DNA of 64,000 nt from Streptomyces sp. SM11 (GCF_002910905.1 NZ_NEUE01000216.1:1-64000), one strand, 5' to 3'. Counted from the stretch's first letter, positions 42,888 to 52,091 are shown. A program made the numbers and translations. Notes: a model not told the origin generated them from the letters alone.

Positions 42888-44006
42888 TTGACCGCCATCG
42901 ACCCCACCGCCCACCTGACCGCGGAACAGATCGACCAGTTGGGCCGCGAACTGGACGCGATCCGCGACGAGGTGATCGCCGGCCGCGGTGAGAAAGACGC
43001 CGCCTACATCCGTAAGGTCATCTCGGCGCAGCGCAAGCTCGAGCTGGTCAGCAGGGGTGTGCTGCTGTTCTCGATCTTCCCGCCCGCGTGGCTGCTCGGC
43101 ACCGCCGGGCTGTCCGTGGCGAAGATCATGGACAACATGGAGATCGGCCACAACGTCCTGCACGGCCAGTGGGACTGGATGCGAGACCCGAAGATCCACT
43201 CCACCACCTGGGAGTGGGATCACGTCTCGCCGTCCGATCAGTGGAAGCACTCGCACAACGAGCTGCACCACACGTACACCAACGTGATCGGCAAGGACAA
43301 CGACCTCGGCTACGGCATCATGCGCGTGGACGAAGACCAGAAGTGGCACCCCTTCCACCTCGGCCAGCCGCTGTGGAACTTCCTCAACGCCTGCTTCTTC
43401 GAGTACGGCATCGCGGCGTACGACCTGGAGCTCGGCAAGAACCTCACCAAGCGCCGCCGCGAGAACCCGGAGTTCCGCGCGCGTGCCAAGGCCGTGGGCC
43501 GCAAGATCCGCAAGCAGGTGCTCAAGGACTACGTGATCCACCCGCTGCTGTCGGGCCCTTCGTTCCTCCCCACACTCGCCGCCACGTTCACCGCGAACCT
43601 GGTCCGCAACCTCTGGACCCACTCGGTGATCATGTGCGGGCATTTCCCCGAGGGCGTACAGGTCTTCGAGCGCCGGTCGATCAGGGGCGAGACGCGCGGG
43701 CAGTGGTACCTGCGCCAGATGATGGGCTCGGCGAACATCAGCGGCAGCAAGGCCATGCACTTCATGACCGGCAACCTGTCGCACCAGATCGAGCACCACC
43801 TGTTCCCGGACCTGCCGAGCAACCGGTACGCCGAGGTCGCGGTGAAGGTGCGCGCGCTGTTCGAAAAATACGAACTGGAGTACGTCACCGGCCCGCTGCC
43901 CAAGCAGGTGTTCTCCGCATGGCACAAGGTCTTCCGGCTCGCACTGCCGAACAAGCAGCCCAAGGTCGGAACGCCGGACCGCGAGCAGGACCTCATCGCC
44001 GCCTGA
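42888..44006 (+). CDS. Membrane fatty acid desaturase (acyl-CoA/lipid desaturase)
   Basis: The 372-residue membrane di-iron desaturase has His boxes HNVLHGQ, HSHNELHH and HQIEHHLFP, and hydrophobic helices before and after the second box. It introduces double bonds into acyl chains using the reductase encoded just upstream. TTG 42888 is the likely start, preceded by TAGGAG at good distance and giving MTAIDPTAHL; frames further upstream run inside the reductase gene. Confidence 0.92.
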   Translation: MTAIDPTAHLTAEQIDQLGRELDAIRDEVIAGRGEKDAAYIRKVISAQRKLELVSRGVLLFSIFPPAWLLGTAGLSVAKIMDNMEIGHNVLHGQWDWMRDPKIHSTTWEWDHVSPSDQWKHSHNELHHTYTNVIGKDNDLGYGIMRVDEDQKWHPFHLGQPLWNFLNACFFEYGIAAYDLELGKNLTKRRRENPEFRARAKAVGRKIRKQVLKDYVIHPLLSGPSFLPTLAATFTANLVRNLWTHSVIMCGHFPEGVQVFERRSIRGETRGQWYLRQMMGSANISGSKAMHFMTGNLSHQIEHHLFPDLPSNRYAEVAVKVRALFEKYELEYVTGPLPKQVFSAWHKVFRLALPNKQPKVGTPDREQDLIAA

Positions 44007-44331
44007 CAGCGAGGATGTACGTGAGCGTTCCCCGGCGGGGTCCGCCCCGCCGCCTGACTGACTCAGGGTCCTCAACGGGATGTGTCGGCTCTGAGGACCG
44101 ACCCCGACGGCGCGCACTATTCCTTCGCCTGCGCTCTGAGCTTGGGAATCAGCGGTCCTTGGGTCGTTGAAGGGGCTCTGAGCTGCACTTTTCCGCTGGG
44201 CCGGGTGAATGGCCACGGGCTCTGGGGGCCGTATCTGACCGCTGTTGCCGGCTCTGCTGGGCACGGACGGGGCACGAGGGCCAGCAAGGCGGCGGGCGCC
44301 GCGAGGCGCGTGCTCCGGGCGGGCCGACGAG
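44007..44331. other. Intergenic: junction copy 2, left flank
   Basis: No gene. From about 44233 (TGACCGCTGTTGCCGG ... GGGCACGGACGGGGCACG) the sequence parallels the regions left of 40261 (from ~40126) and of 49603 (from ~49518). It continues into the PIN-like tail at 44332. Confidence 0.55.
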
Positions 44332-44425
44332 TCAGAGGGGCGACGCGGACCTGGTTGCCACAGAGCTTGGTCATGTAGTCGCTGTCGGAGGTCAGGAGCA
44401 GGGCGCCCGCGATGCCGGTCAGGGC
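44332..44425 (-). pseudogene. PIN-like gene tail (junction copy 2)
   Basis: The minus strand reads LTGIAGALLLTSDSDYMTKL then CGNQVRVAPL and stop, matching the tail of the remnant at 40261 (LLTSDSDGMTKLCVSQVRTIPL in two parts). It is cut where the Imm50-like gene ends. Confidence 0.5.
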
Positions 44426-44829
44426 GAGCCCTGGAGGTATACGCGGATCCGGGTCACCGCGGACGTCGCGGCCGAGAAGGTGATGGAGCGGTTTTCGCTG
44501 GTCACCGAGACCTGCTGTCGGCCGGTGTCGGTCACGACGACGCCCACCGTGCGTTCGTGCGTGTCCGGAGGCTCCGCCGCGATGCCCGTGATGCGCAGCT
44601 CGTCCACGCCGGTGAACACGACGAAGAACCGCACCGTGTTGTACCGCTTCCCCTCCCACTCCGCCCTGGGGTGGTCCGGTAGCCGCGTGGTCTCGAACCC
44701 GAGGGTGACCGAGGTGTCCCGTTCGTCCACGTGCACGTAGTACAGCGGGCAGGAGGAGAGGTCCGGCGGCGTCTCGTAGAGCGCCGCCGGCTCGGGCCAG
44801 AGGGGAAGGTCCATCTCAGAGGTGCTCAT
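44419..44829 (-). CDS. Imm50-like immunity protein, second copy
   Basis: The 136-residue protein (SCPLYYVHVDERDTSVTLGF, YNTVRFFVVFTGVDELRITG) resembles the Imm50 family of polymorphic-toxin immunity proteins. It overlaps the preceding immunity gene by 14 bp and ends in a short tail next to a PIN-gene scar. It probably shields the cell from the Rhs toxin encoded upstream, or from a related toxin that has been lost. Confidence 0.65.
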   Translation of the reverse strand: MSTSEMDLPLWPEPAALYETPPDLSSCPLYYVHVDERDTSVTLGFETTRLPDHPRAEWEGKRYNTVRFFVVFTGVDELRITGIAAEPPDTHERTVGVVVTDTGRQQVSVTSENRSITFSAATSAVTRIRVYLQGSP

Positions 44830-45301
44830 AGAAGGTGTTCACATGGGTCTCGGGGACGGTGGGGAAGAGCTTGCGTTCCAGGATGCTCGTGAACTGGTGC
44901 GGGCCGGCGTCCTCGCCGTCCGGACCCAGGGTGAAGACGCTCAGACGCCCCGCCAGTACATCCGCGTTGGAGGTGTACGACAAGTCGAGCTGCGGCGCCG
45001 GCACCCGTACGGCCAGCCGGTGCCGGGGCAGCGGAGTGAGCACGACGTCGGCCGTCACCGGCGGACGCCACCCCGTCATCTCGAAGTCCTCCACGTGCGA
45101 GAACGCGAGGTGGCACTGCATGGTGTCACCCGGTCCCCGGTCCCAGCGGTCCGGAAACCGGGGAAGGTCCAGGCGCAGCGTGACCACCGAGCCCCAGGCA
45201 TCAAGGTGCACCGAGCGCAGTCGGACTCCCGACAGCTCGGGAACCTCGTCGTAGTACGGTGCGAAGACATCCCGGTTGGGGACGAGATCAGTCCAGGTCA
45301 T
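44816..45301 (-). CDS. Imm50-like immunity protein, first copy
   Basis: The 161-residue protein (LRSVHLDAWGSVVTLRLDLP, MQCHLAFSHVEDFEMTGW) shares the layout of the next gene: a beta-sheet with an aromatic-acidic 'VEDFEM' segment as in Imm50 proteins. ATG 45301 overlaps the last codons of the Rhs gene, the usual toxin-immunity arrangement. Most likely the cognate antidote. Confidence 0.65.
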   Translation of the reverse strand: MTWTDLVPNRDVFAPYYDEVPELSGVRLRSVHLDAWGSVVTLRLDLPRFPDRWDRGPGDTMQCHLAFSHVEDFEMTGWRPPVTADVVLTPLPRHRLAVRVPAPQLDLSYTSNADVLAGRLSVFTLGPDGEDAGPHQFTSILERKLFPTVPETHVNTFYEHL

Positions 45302-48300
45302 AGTAGTAATGCTCCTCCGCGCCTTCGATCTGTCCATTCCGGGTGTCGTCCCACGGCCGGACGTGGACGTGCGCCGGCTGGTAGCCGGGCTCACCCGGTT
45401 TCTGGTGCCCGAAATGGTGGTCCTGGAAGACCACCACGTCGCCGTTGGGCAGCTCGTACCACTCTTCGAGGTAGTAGATCGGCCGGCCGTTCGCGTCCAG
45501 TTGCTGGCCGCCGCCCTGGTATTCCGGCTTGGTCGCCTTCGTGTACGGATAGCTATTGGTGGGCTCCATGCCCTCCGGCACACCGGCGTCGCGCAGCGCG
45601 GCCGCCTTCGCCGTGGCCAGGTCGCGCCCGACCTTCGGCGGGCAGTCCGGTGCCAGCCCCAGCGGGTCCGACCAGGTCAGCGGGTTGCGGACGTAACTGG
45701 ACGGGTTGGGCGAGGGCCCCAGGCCGAGTGGGTCGACCGAGAGGTATCGGGCCGTCTCCGGGTCGTAGTGACGGAAACGGTTGTAGTGCAGCCCCGATTC
45801 GGGATCGAAGTACTGGCCGGGGAAGCGCAGCGGGGTGTACGCGGCGGCGTTCTTGTTCCACTCGGTCGTGCCCCACACCGTGGACCGGGCCCGCCAGGCG
45901 ATCTCGCCGTCCTCGCCGATCAGTTCCTGTGGAGTGCCCACCAGGTCGGTGACGATCGAGAAGAAGCGGCTGTCGACAACCCCTTGGTCGGCCCCGACGA
46001 GCCGTTCGGCCTGCGCGAGGGGCTGGAAGCCGTCGTGCTCCCAGGTCAGCGTGACTCCGTACCGGGTGCCGGCGGTGACGGTGGTCTGCTCGCAGAGGGT
46101 GTTCCCGTCCCAGGTGAAGGTCACCTCTTCCGCGACCGTCAGACCGTCGGCCGCCAGCCGCCGCTTGGCGATCCGGCGGCCCAGCGGGTCGTACTCGTAT
46201 GTCCAGCGTGTCCCGTCCGGGGTGGTGAGAGCCAGCAGCCGGTCCTCGGCGTCCCACTCGTAGCGCCAGGTATCGGGCTTGCGGGAGAGACGGACCCGCT
46301 GCCGCAGGACGATCCGGCCGGCCGCGTCGTACTCGTAGCGGATGTCGCCCGCGCGGATCAGACGGGTCCCCTCGTAGGTGCGCGCTCCCGTGGCGTCCGG
46401 GCCGCCCGGACCTGAGCCGGGCCACGAGGCGTCCGTCTGGTTTCCCGCCTGGTCGTAGGCGTAGCGCTCGGTCCAGCCCGCGGCGCTCACCGCGGTGATG
46501 CGGCCGACCGCGTCCAAGGCGAAGTCGCGGTCACCGGCGAGCCGGTCCTCGACGCCCAGCACGTAGCCGTCGGCCCGGTAGGCGTACCCGCGTCGCTGCA
46601 GCGTGCGGCCTTCGGCGCCGTGCACGTGTTGCTCCCGGACCCTGCCGAGCTCGTCGCGGGCCAGGTCCAGCACGGCCGTAGCTCCCAGGCCGCGGCGGGT
46701 CTCACGACCCGTGGCGTCGCGTTCGAAAGCGATGCGGCGGCCGTCGAGGGTCAGCTCCGCCCCCCGGCACGCCGCGTCGTACGCCCACGTGCTGACTCCC
46801 CCCGACGGGGTGGTACGGGAGACCACCCGGCTGAGCGCGTCGTAGCTGCGGGTGAGTTCGCGGCCGTTGACCGTCTCCACGCGGATGCGCCCCGCCGCGT
46901 CCCGGACGAAGCCGAGCTCCATGCCGGGGGCGAAGATGCCCGCCAGCCGGTCGGAGTAGTCGTACTCGTACCGGGTGACCACGCCCCCGGAGTCCTTCAG
47001 CGTGCGGTTGTCCAGAGTGTCGTACTCGTACCGGATGACCTGTCCGGCCGCGTTCTCGCGCGAGACGACCCGGCCCGCCGCATCGTGCGCGTAGCGGATG
47101 GTCCTGCCGTCGAAGTCCGTTTCGGCGACGGTCCGGCCGGCCGCGTCGTGTTCGTACGTCCACCGGAGGCCTCGGGGGTCGGTGACCGACAGCAGCCGCA
47201 GCTCGGCGTCGTGGCCGAACTCGTGCCGCGCGCCGTCCGGACCGGTCCGGGCCGTCAGCACGTCGAAGTGGGAATACTCGGATGTCGTGACACCGCCGAG
47301 CGCGTCCCGGTAGTGGACGCAGTTGCCCTCACCGTCGTACGTCCACGCCTGATCGGCCCCGTCCGGCTCGACCCGGCGGGCCAGTCTGCCCTCGGTCGTC
47401 CACTCCAGCTGGGTCGCATGGCCCAGCGCGTCGGTGATCCGCACGGCCCGCCCGAACACGTCCCGTTCGTACCGGGTGACGGCGCCGAGCGGATCGGTGA
47501 TCTCCACCGGGAGCCCGGCCCGGTCGCAGCGGATCCTCGTGACGCCACCGAGGCCGTCGGTGACCTGGATCAGGTGGCCGTGGTCGTCGAACGCGAAGTG
47601 GGTGGTGGCTCCCACCGGATTGGTGAGCGAGGTGCGGTTGCCCCGTTCGTCGTAGGTGTGACGCCATCCCGTGCGGTCGCCGCGCCGCTGCCGGACCGGT
47701 CGGCCGTGCTCGTCGTAGTCGGTGCTCAGCTCCTTGCCGTCCGGGCGGAGTACCGTGACCAGTCGGCCCGCGTCGTCGCGCCCGAAGTGGGTGGTACGGC
47801 CGATGGGATCGGTGAGTGTCACGAGCCGGTCGTGCCGGTCGTGGACGAAGCGGGTCACCTCGCCGAGTTCGTCGACGCGGGCCTTCACCCGGTAGCGATC
47901 GTCGATCAAATAGCGGCGGGTGTGGCCGGCGCCGGTGGTCGCGGTGGTGACCCGCAGGCCGGTCTCCGGGTCGACCGCGTCGTAGGAGAGGGTCAGGGCC
48001 ATGTGGCCCTCGGTGCCCCCCTCGCGGACGCAGCGGTTCCGGTCGTCGTACGCGTAGTCGTACCGGCGGTCGTTGGTATCGGTCCAGGAAGTGATGCGGC
48101 CGAGTTCGTCGTAGGTGAAGCGCAGCGGCAGACCCGAGGAGTTCGTGACTTCGCTCAGGTTCCCGTCGGTGTAACCGTAGGCGAGGATGCGCGGGCCGCC
48201 GGTGAGGTGGAGGGCGCTGATGCGGCCCCCGTCGACGTCGAAGCGCAGGTGGTACCCGGCGCTGTGGGCCATGCCCAGGGGGGGGTGCCGTCGGCCGCGT

Positions 48301-48691
48301 ACTCGAAGAGGATGACGTTGCCGTTGCGGTCCTCCAGTTGCGCGATCGGTGCGATGCCGTCCTGGGCGCCTTCGGCGGGCGGGCTGAAGCGCCGTACGTG
48401 GCCGCTCGCCGGCGTGCCCGCCGCGATCCCGAGGTTCCCGGCCAGCGCGCTGGCGTTCTGCACGAGACTGCGCACGCCCCACTCCCAGCGCTCGCAGAAA
48501 TCCTCGAAGTCGGTGGCCAGACCCATGTGCCCGGCCTCCATCCCCGTCATCGACAGGTCTTCGAAACCCGAACCCATGGATGCGCCCGCCGCGTCACCCG
48601 TCTCACGCAGCTCGGCGATGGCTTTGCGCAGGCCGTCCTGGATGTTCTTGACGGCGGCGGGCGAGACCTCCAGGTCTCCTTCGCCCGCCAT
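45288..48691 (-). CDS. Rhs/YD-repeat polymorphic toxin (frame broken at a C8 tract)
   Basis: From ATG 48691 the N-terminus is WXG100-like (VSPAAVKNIQDGLRKAIAEL, EDFCERWEWGVRSLVQN). After the run of eight Cs (minus strand, 48278-48285) the frame must shift by one to continue into ~20 YD/RHS repeats (YDELGRITSWTDTNDRRYDY and so on) and the Rhs core end (FPGQYFDPESGLHYNRFRHY, YLSVDPLGL). The last ~110 residues form a variable toxin tip (YELPNGDVVVFQDHHFGHQK, AHVHVRPWDDTRNG), His-rich and nuclease-like. Nine Cs would restore one ~1130-residue protein. It is too short for a full Rhs, with little between the WXG part and the repeats. Confidence 0.75.
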
Positions 48692-49098
48692 CAGAGAGCA
48701 CCCGCAAGCTCATCGTCCGCATCCACCGCGCACCGGTCGGGGACGATGCCCACGACGGGCGGGAACAGCATCGAGGCGTCCTCGTCCGCGACGTCGACGG
48801 CCACCCCGGTCGGGCCGTCGACCGTGGGAATCACCGCGTCGACGAGGCGCGCTCCGAGGATCGAGAGGAACTCCCACTCACGGGCACCGGCACCGCGCGC
48901 CTCCGCGAAACGAGCCAGCGCCTCCTCGTCCGTGAACGCGTAGATCCAGCGCACACCGCCCTGCCACCCCGACATGAGGCCGCCGTCACCACCATCCGAC
49001 AGCGGCACCAGCAGTGCCGTGCGGCGGAATTCCCCCAGCAAACGACCCGAATGCCCCGATCCATCACGTACAGCGGCCATTTCCTCGGCCAGTCCCAT
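48691..49098 (-). CDS. SseB-like/ESX-associated hypothetical protein
   Basis: The 135-residue protein (FRRTALLVPLSDGGDGGLMS, GVRWIYAFTDEEALARFAEA) matches the SseB-family layout commonly found beside WXG100/Rhs toxin genes in Streptomyces. The stop overlaps the Rhs start (TGATG), so it is translated with the toxin and may aid its secretion or handling. ATG 49098 was chosen; a longer GTG/ATG form to 49143 is possible. Confidence 0.65.
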   Translation of the reverse strand: MGLAEEMAAVRDGSGHSGRLLGEFRRTALLVPLSDGGDGGLMSGWQGGVRWIYAFTDEEALARFAEARGAGAREWEFLSILGARLVDAVIPTVDGPTGVAVDVADEDASMLFPPVVGIVPDRCAVDADDELAGAL

Positions 49099-49370
49099 CA
49101 AGCGCCCCGTTCCCGAGGGCAGTCGACAGCCCTCGATTCGCAAATGTTAATGCAGGCGAGTAGTAGTCAGGTAGCACTACATCCTCGCTCCGTACGCTCG
49201 ATGGCCCTACTCTCCAAGGGGGTGCCGGTCGGCGGCTTGCGGGCGCCTTCGCCCGCTCCGGCCCTCATCGCGCTCGCCGGGCCGGGTCGACGTCTTCAGA
49301 TGAATGGCGTACCCGATGGGCGGGGTGAGAAGCCGTATAGGTCTGGCGTTTCACTTCGGAGAGCGTGAGG
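49099..49370. other. Intergenic upstream of the toxin operon
   Basis: No credible gene. Contains a slightly AT-richer stretch (49138-49190) that may hold the toxin-operon promoter, then GC-rich sequence leading into the integrase remnant. Confidence 0.4.
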
Positions 49371-49545
49371 CCGACAGGGCCGTTCCGCCAAGTCCGAGGC
49401 GCGGGTGAAGATCGGCATGCCGAAGGCGTTCCGGTTCTACTGCATTCGTCACACCGGGCACACCCTCTCGACGCGGCGCGGGACTCCTGAGCAAGTCCGG
49501 ACAACGACGAAGCCTCAGGCCGCTCCACTGAGCACGGATGGGGCA
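49371..49545 (+). pseudogene. Tyrosine integrase C-terminal remnant
   Basis: The + strand reads MPKAFRFYCIRHTGHTLSTR RGTPEQVR in two parts, close to the LRHTGHTLxTRSG box II region of Streptomyces tyrosine integrases, including the catalytic Arg and His. The rest of the gene, including the catalytic Tyr, is absent. Its position before a tRNA-Ser fragment supports a former integrated element. Confidence 0.5.
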
Positions 49546-49602
49546 CGTTGGCGGCAGTGCGGCGGAACCTGCCGAGGTGCCTGCTCCGGGTTGGCCGGCA
49601 GG

Positions 49603-49650
49603 TCAGAGAGGAGTGCAACGGACCTGGTGGCCGCAGGGTTTGGTCACAGA
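49603..49650 (-). pseudogene. PIN-like gene tail (junction copy 3)
   Basis: The minus strand ends VTKPCGHQVRCTPL and stop, aligning with MTKLCVSQVRTIPL (40261) and MTKLCGNQVRVAPL (44332). The left flank with GGATGGGGCACG and CTCCGGGTTGG also matches the other two copies. It is cut by an IS256-type fragment. Confidence 0.45.
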
Positions 49651-49657
49651 TCCTGGT

Positions 49658-49790
49658 CGGCATGGCCGACTGGCAGAACCGGCTCCTCGACCCGGTCTGT
49701 CCGGTGATCTTCACCGGCGCCATCCACGTGAAGATCCGCGACGGTGCTGTGGCTGTGGCGAACCGGCCGATCTATGTGGCCCCGGCCGTC
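49658..49790 (+). mobile_element. IS256-family transposase fragment
   Basis: The + strand encodes MADWQNRLLDPVCPVIF then IHVKIRDGAVAVANRPIYVA, matching the WQNRPLDPVYPVIFIDAI... signature around the first catalytic Asp of IS256/Mutator transposases (the Asp itself is changed to Gly here: FTGAIHV). Only ~45 codons remain; no inverted repeats are visible. Confidence 0.6.
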
Positions 49791-49848
49791 TGGAAAGCGT
49801 GTCGGGGGGGCGACCCCTCACGAGTTTCGAACCTCGTATCCTCCGCCA
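49790..49848 (+). tRNA. 3' half of a tRNA-Ser (GGA), attachment-site scar
   Basis: TGGAAAGCGT (anticodon loop and 3' stem), a variable-arm-like GGGGGCGACCCC, a T-arm ACGAGTTTCGAACCTCGT (one T more than the usual GTTCGAATC-type loop) and an acceptor end ATCCTCCGCCA match Streptomyces tRNA-Ser(GGA) as I remember it. The 5' half is missing: the sequence to the left is the IS256 fragment, with no GGAGGAT. Integrases commonly recombine within tRNA 3' halves, so this is best read as an att site left by an element. Not a functional tRNA. Confidence 0.6.
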
Positions 49849-49870
49849 TTGCTCCCACCGGGCCATACGT

Positions 49871-49904
49871 CGAAGGCCCCCGCAGCGAACTGCGGGGGCC
49901 TTCG
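49871..49904. terminator. Terminator-like hairpin after the tRNA-Ser fragment
   Basis: CGAAGGCCCCCGCAG, loop CGAA, CTGCGGGGGCCTTCG: a perfect 15-bp stem. Probably the original tRNA terminator carried along with the 3' half. Confidence 0.75.
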
Positions 49905-50013
49905 CTGTTGTCTCAGCCCTCGATGTTCTGGTCCCTGCCGACAACGGTCCACCGCGCGGCTTCGCGCAGCAGTCAGAGTCGGCGCCCACCGACGGACACC
50001 GAAGCTGCCGCGA

Positions 50014-50634
50014 TCAGGCGCGGGACTCCGCCGGCCTCGCGTGGGCGAAGCCTCTGTGATGCCAGACCAGGCCTCCGGCCGGGCGGCCCAGGCAGTCGGA
50101 CGCCATGACGCGCCCCACCAGGATCGAATGGTCGCCCCCATCGATCACGTCGTACCGGGCGCAGGTCAAGCGCAGTGCGCAGTCGGCCAGTTGCGGCGCG
50201 CGGTGCGACGTCGGTCCGGCGGCCAGGGAGACGTTCGCGAAGCGCTGCTCGGTCAGGCCCGCGAACCGCTTCGCCAACGCCTCGTTCTCCGGGCCCAACA
50301 GATGGAGGGCGAAGGCGTCCGCCGCGACGAGCACGTCGTGGGTGCGGGATTTCCGGTCCAGGCAGACCAGCAGCAGCGGCGGGTCCAGGGACAGCGAGGA
50401 CACTGCGCTGGCTGTGAGGCCTCGAGGGGCGCCCGCCGCGTCGTAGCAGGTCACCACCGTGACCGGGGCGGCGAGGGAGGCCATGGCGGAACGGAACTCG
50501 TCGGCCGCTATGTCGCCGGATGCCATCGGGCCCGCGGCGGCGGGACCCTCCACCGGCGACCTGTCCCGTGCCGCCGAGCCGAGCCGGGCGGAGTGGGTCC
50601 TGGTCGACGCGGTCAACAGCGGAGTGACGTTCAT
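50014..50634 (-). CDS. Flavin reductase (HpaC-like), cluster gene
   Basis: The 206-residue protein has a flavin-reductase FMN-binding split barrel after a ~40-residue unstructured N-terminus: FRSAMASLAAPVTVVTCYDA, RGLTASAVSSLSLDPPLLLV, and a later GDHSILVGRV. Such enzymes supply reduced FMN/FAD to a separate monooxygenase. ATG 50634 overlaps the stop of the hydantoinase-like gene (ATGA). The likely partner is the acyl-CoA-dehydrogenase-fold protein two genes upstream. Last gene of the operon. Confidence 0.88.
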   Translation of the reverse strand: MNVTPLLTASTRTHSARLGSAARDRSPVEGPAAAGPMASGDIAADEFRSAMASLAAPVTVVTCYDAAGAPRGLTASAVSSLSLDPPLLLVCLDRKSRTHDVLVAADAFALHLLGPENEALAKRFAGLTEQRFANVSLAAGPTSHRAPQLADCALRLTCARYDVIDGGDHSILVGRVMASDCLGRPAGGLVWHHRGFAHARPAESRA

Positions 50635-52091
50635 CGGACCGCCCCTTCCAGCTCCCGGACCGGCTTGGTGGCTGAGGTCTCCCCCGCGGGGAGGCAGGGC
50701 GCGGACGGGGCCGGACCGGCCAGCCAGCGGCCCGAGGGCTCGCCCAGCGTGCCCCGCTCCAGGTCCCAGGCCACGTGTCCGCCCCGCACCACGGTGGTGA
50801 ACCGGCCGGTGAACATCCAGCCCTCGTACGCCGACCAGCCGCACAGCGACTCGACGTGGGCCGCCGAGAGCTGCCAGCGGGCGGTCGGGTCCAGGAGGGC
50901 CAGATCGGCGTCGGAGCCGACCGCCAGGCGGCCCTTCCCCGCCAGGTCGAACAGGTCCGCGGGACCCGTTCCCATCAGCCGGGCAAGGTGGACGGCGGCG
51001 GCGTCAGGGGCGATGCCGCGCGCGAGCATGCCCGTCCACACGGAGACGGCCAGCTCCTGGACCCCGGGGAGCCCGGGAGGTGCCTCGGCCGGGGGCCGGT
51101 TCTTCTCCTCGACGGTGTGCGGAGCGTGATCACTGCCGATGGTGGTCGCCTCGCCGCTGAGCACGGCCTGCCAGAGCCGATCACGGTCCCGAGGGGCGCG
51201 GATCGCCGGGGAGAGCCGGGTACGAGGGCCGCGCAGCGCGGTGTCATGGTCGGTGAACGCGAGGTGGTGTCCAGTGACCTCGAAGCTGATCGGCAGCCCT
51301 TCGGCCGCGGCGGCGACGAGCAGATCGGTCTCCTCGGCGGACGACACGTGCAGGATGTGCGTCCTGGTGCCGTACGCGCGGACCAACTGGACGACCTTGG
51401 CGACCGCGACGATCGCACCGGAGCGCGGCCGGTGGGGCTCGTAGGCGTCGTACGACTCAGGGTCGCCGCCGCGGGAGTCGAGCAGGTCGAAGACGTGCTG
51501 GTCCTCGGCGTGCAGCACGAGGCGCACCCCGCCCCGCGCGGCGGCGGCGAACGCCGCCTCCAACTGGTGAGCCTCACGGAACACCACCGGTGCCGTGTGA
51601 TGGCCCGCCATGAACGCCTTGGCGGAGGTCGCCACCTCCGGGGCGAGGTCGGCGAGGACCTCGGGGTGATCGGGGTCGGCTCCCATGTGGAACCGGTGGT
51701 CTACGTACGAGCGGCCCGCGATCAGCGCCGCCTTCGCCCGCAGGGTCGACGCGTCGAGCGACGGCGGGCGCGTGTTGGGCATGTCCATCACCGTCGTGAC
51801 GCCCCCGGCGAGCGCGGCCCGGCTGCCGTTCTCCCAGGTCTCCTTGTGCTCCAGACCCGGGGTGCGGAAGTGCACATGGGAGTCGATGAGCCCAGGCAGG
51901 ACGTACCGGCCCGCGGCGCTCAGACGAGGCCCGGGAGGCAGCGGAGCGCCGGGGGCGAGGATCGCCGCGACGCGGCCGTCACGGACGACGACGCTGCCTT
52001 CGCTCACCCCCTCGGGGGTGACCAGCCGGCCTCCTTCCACCACCAGGTCGGCCGGGGAGGAGGTGGGGGGTATGGGGGAGGGGGAGTTCAT
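50631..52091 (-). CDS. Dihydroorotase/hydantoinase/allantoinase-family amidohydrolase
   Basis: The 486-residue TIM-barrel amidohydrolase has two-metal motifs: HxH in IDSHVHFRTPGLEHKE, a Lys likely to be carbamylated (ATSAKAFMAGHHT), His in LVLHAEDQ and ILHVSSAEE, and the catalytic Asp in IGSDHAPHTVEEK. It should open or close a cyclic ureide or imide (hydantoin, dihydropyrimidine, allantoin). Setting in an operon with an AsnB homologue and tailoring enzymes argues against routine pyrimidine synthesis. ATGA overlap at both ends. Confidence 0.88.
   Translation of the reverse strand: MNSPSPIPPTSSPADLVVEGGRLVTPEGVSEGSVVVRDGRVAAILAPGAPLPPGPRLSAAGRYVLPGLIDSHVHFRTPGLEHKETWENGSRAALAGGVTTVMDMPNTRPPSLDASTLRAKAALIAGRSYVDHRFHMGADPDHPEVLADLAPEVATSAKAFMAGHHTAPVVFREAHQLEAAFAAAARGGVRLVLHAEDQHVFDLLDSRGGDPESYDAYEPHRPRSGAIVAVAKVVQLVRAYGTRTHILHVSSAEETDLLVAAAAEGLPISFEVTGHHLAFTDHDTALRGPRTRLSPAIRAPRDRDRLWQAVLSGEATTIGSDHAPHTVEEKNRPPAEAPPGLPGVQELAVSVWTGMLARGIAPDAAAVHLARLMGTGPADLFDLAGKGRLAVGSDADLALLDPTARWQLSAAHVESLCGWSAYEGWMFTGRFTTVVRGGHVAWDLERGTLGEPSGRWLAGPAPSAPCLPAGETSATKPVRELEGAVR

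Noticed and set aside
46620..48935. Long + strand frame over the Rhs region
   Set aside because: Antisense to YD repeats; repeated DNA yields long mirror frames.
49761..49848. Complete tRNA-Ser gene
   Set aside because: Only the 3' half matches; the acceptor 5' strand and D-arm are replaced by transposase sequence and the T-loop has an extra base.
50631..52091. Housekeeping pyrC dihydroorotase
   Set aside because: No other pyrimidine genes are near, and it is embedded by ATGA overlaps in an operon of unrelated tailoring enzymes.
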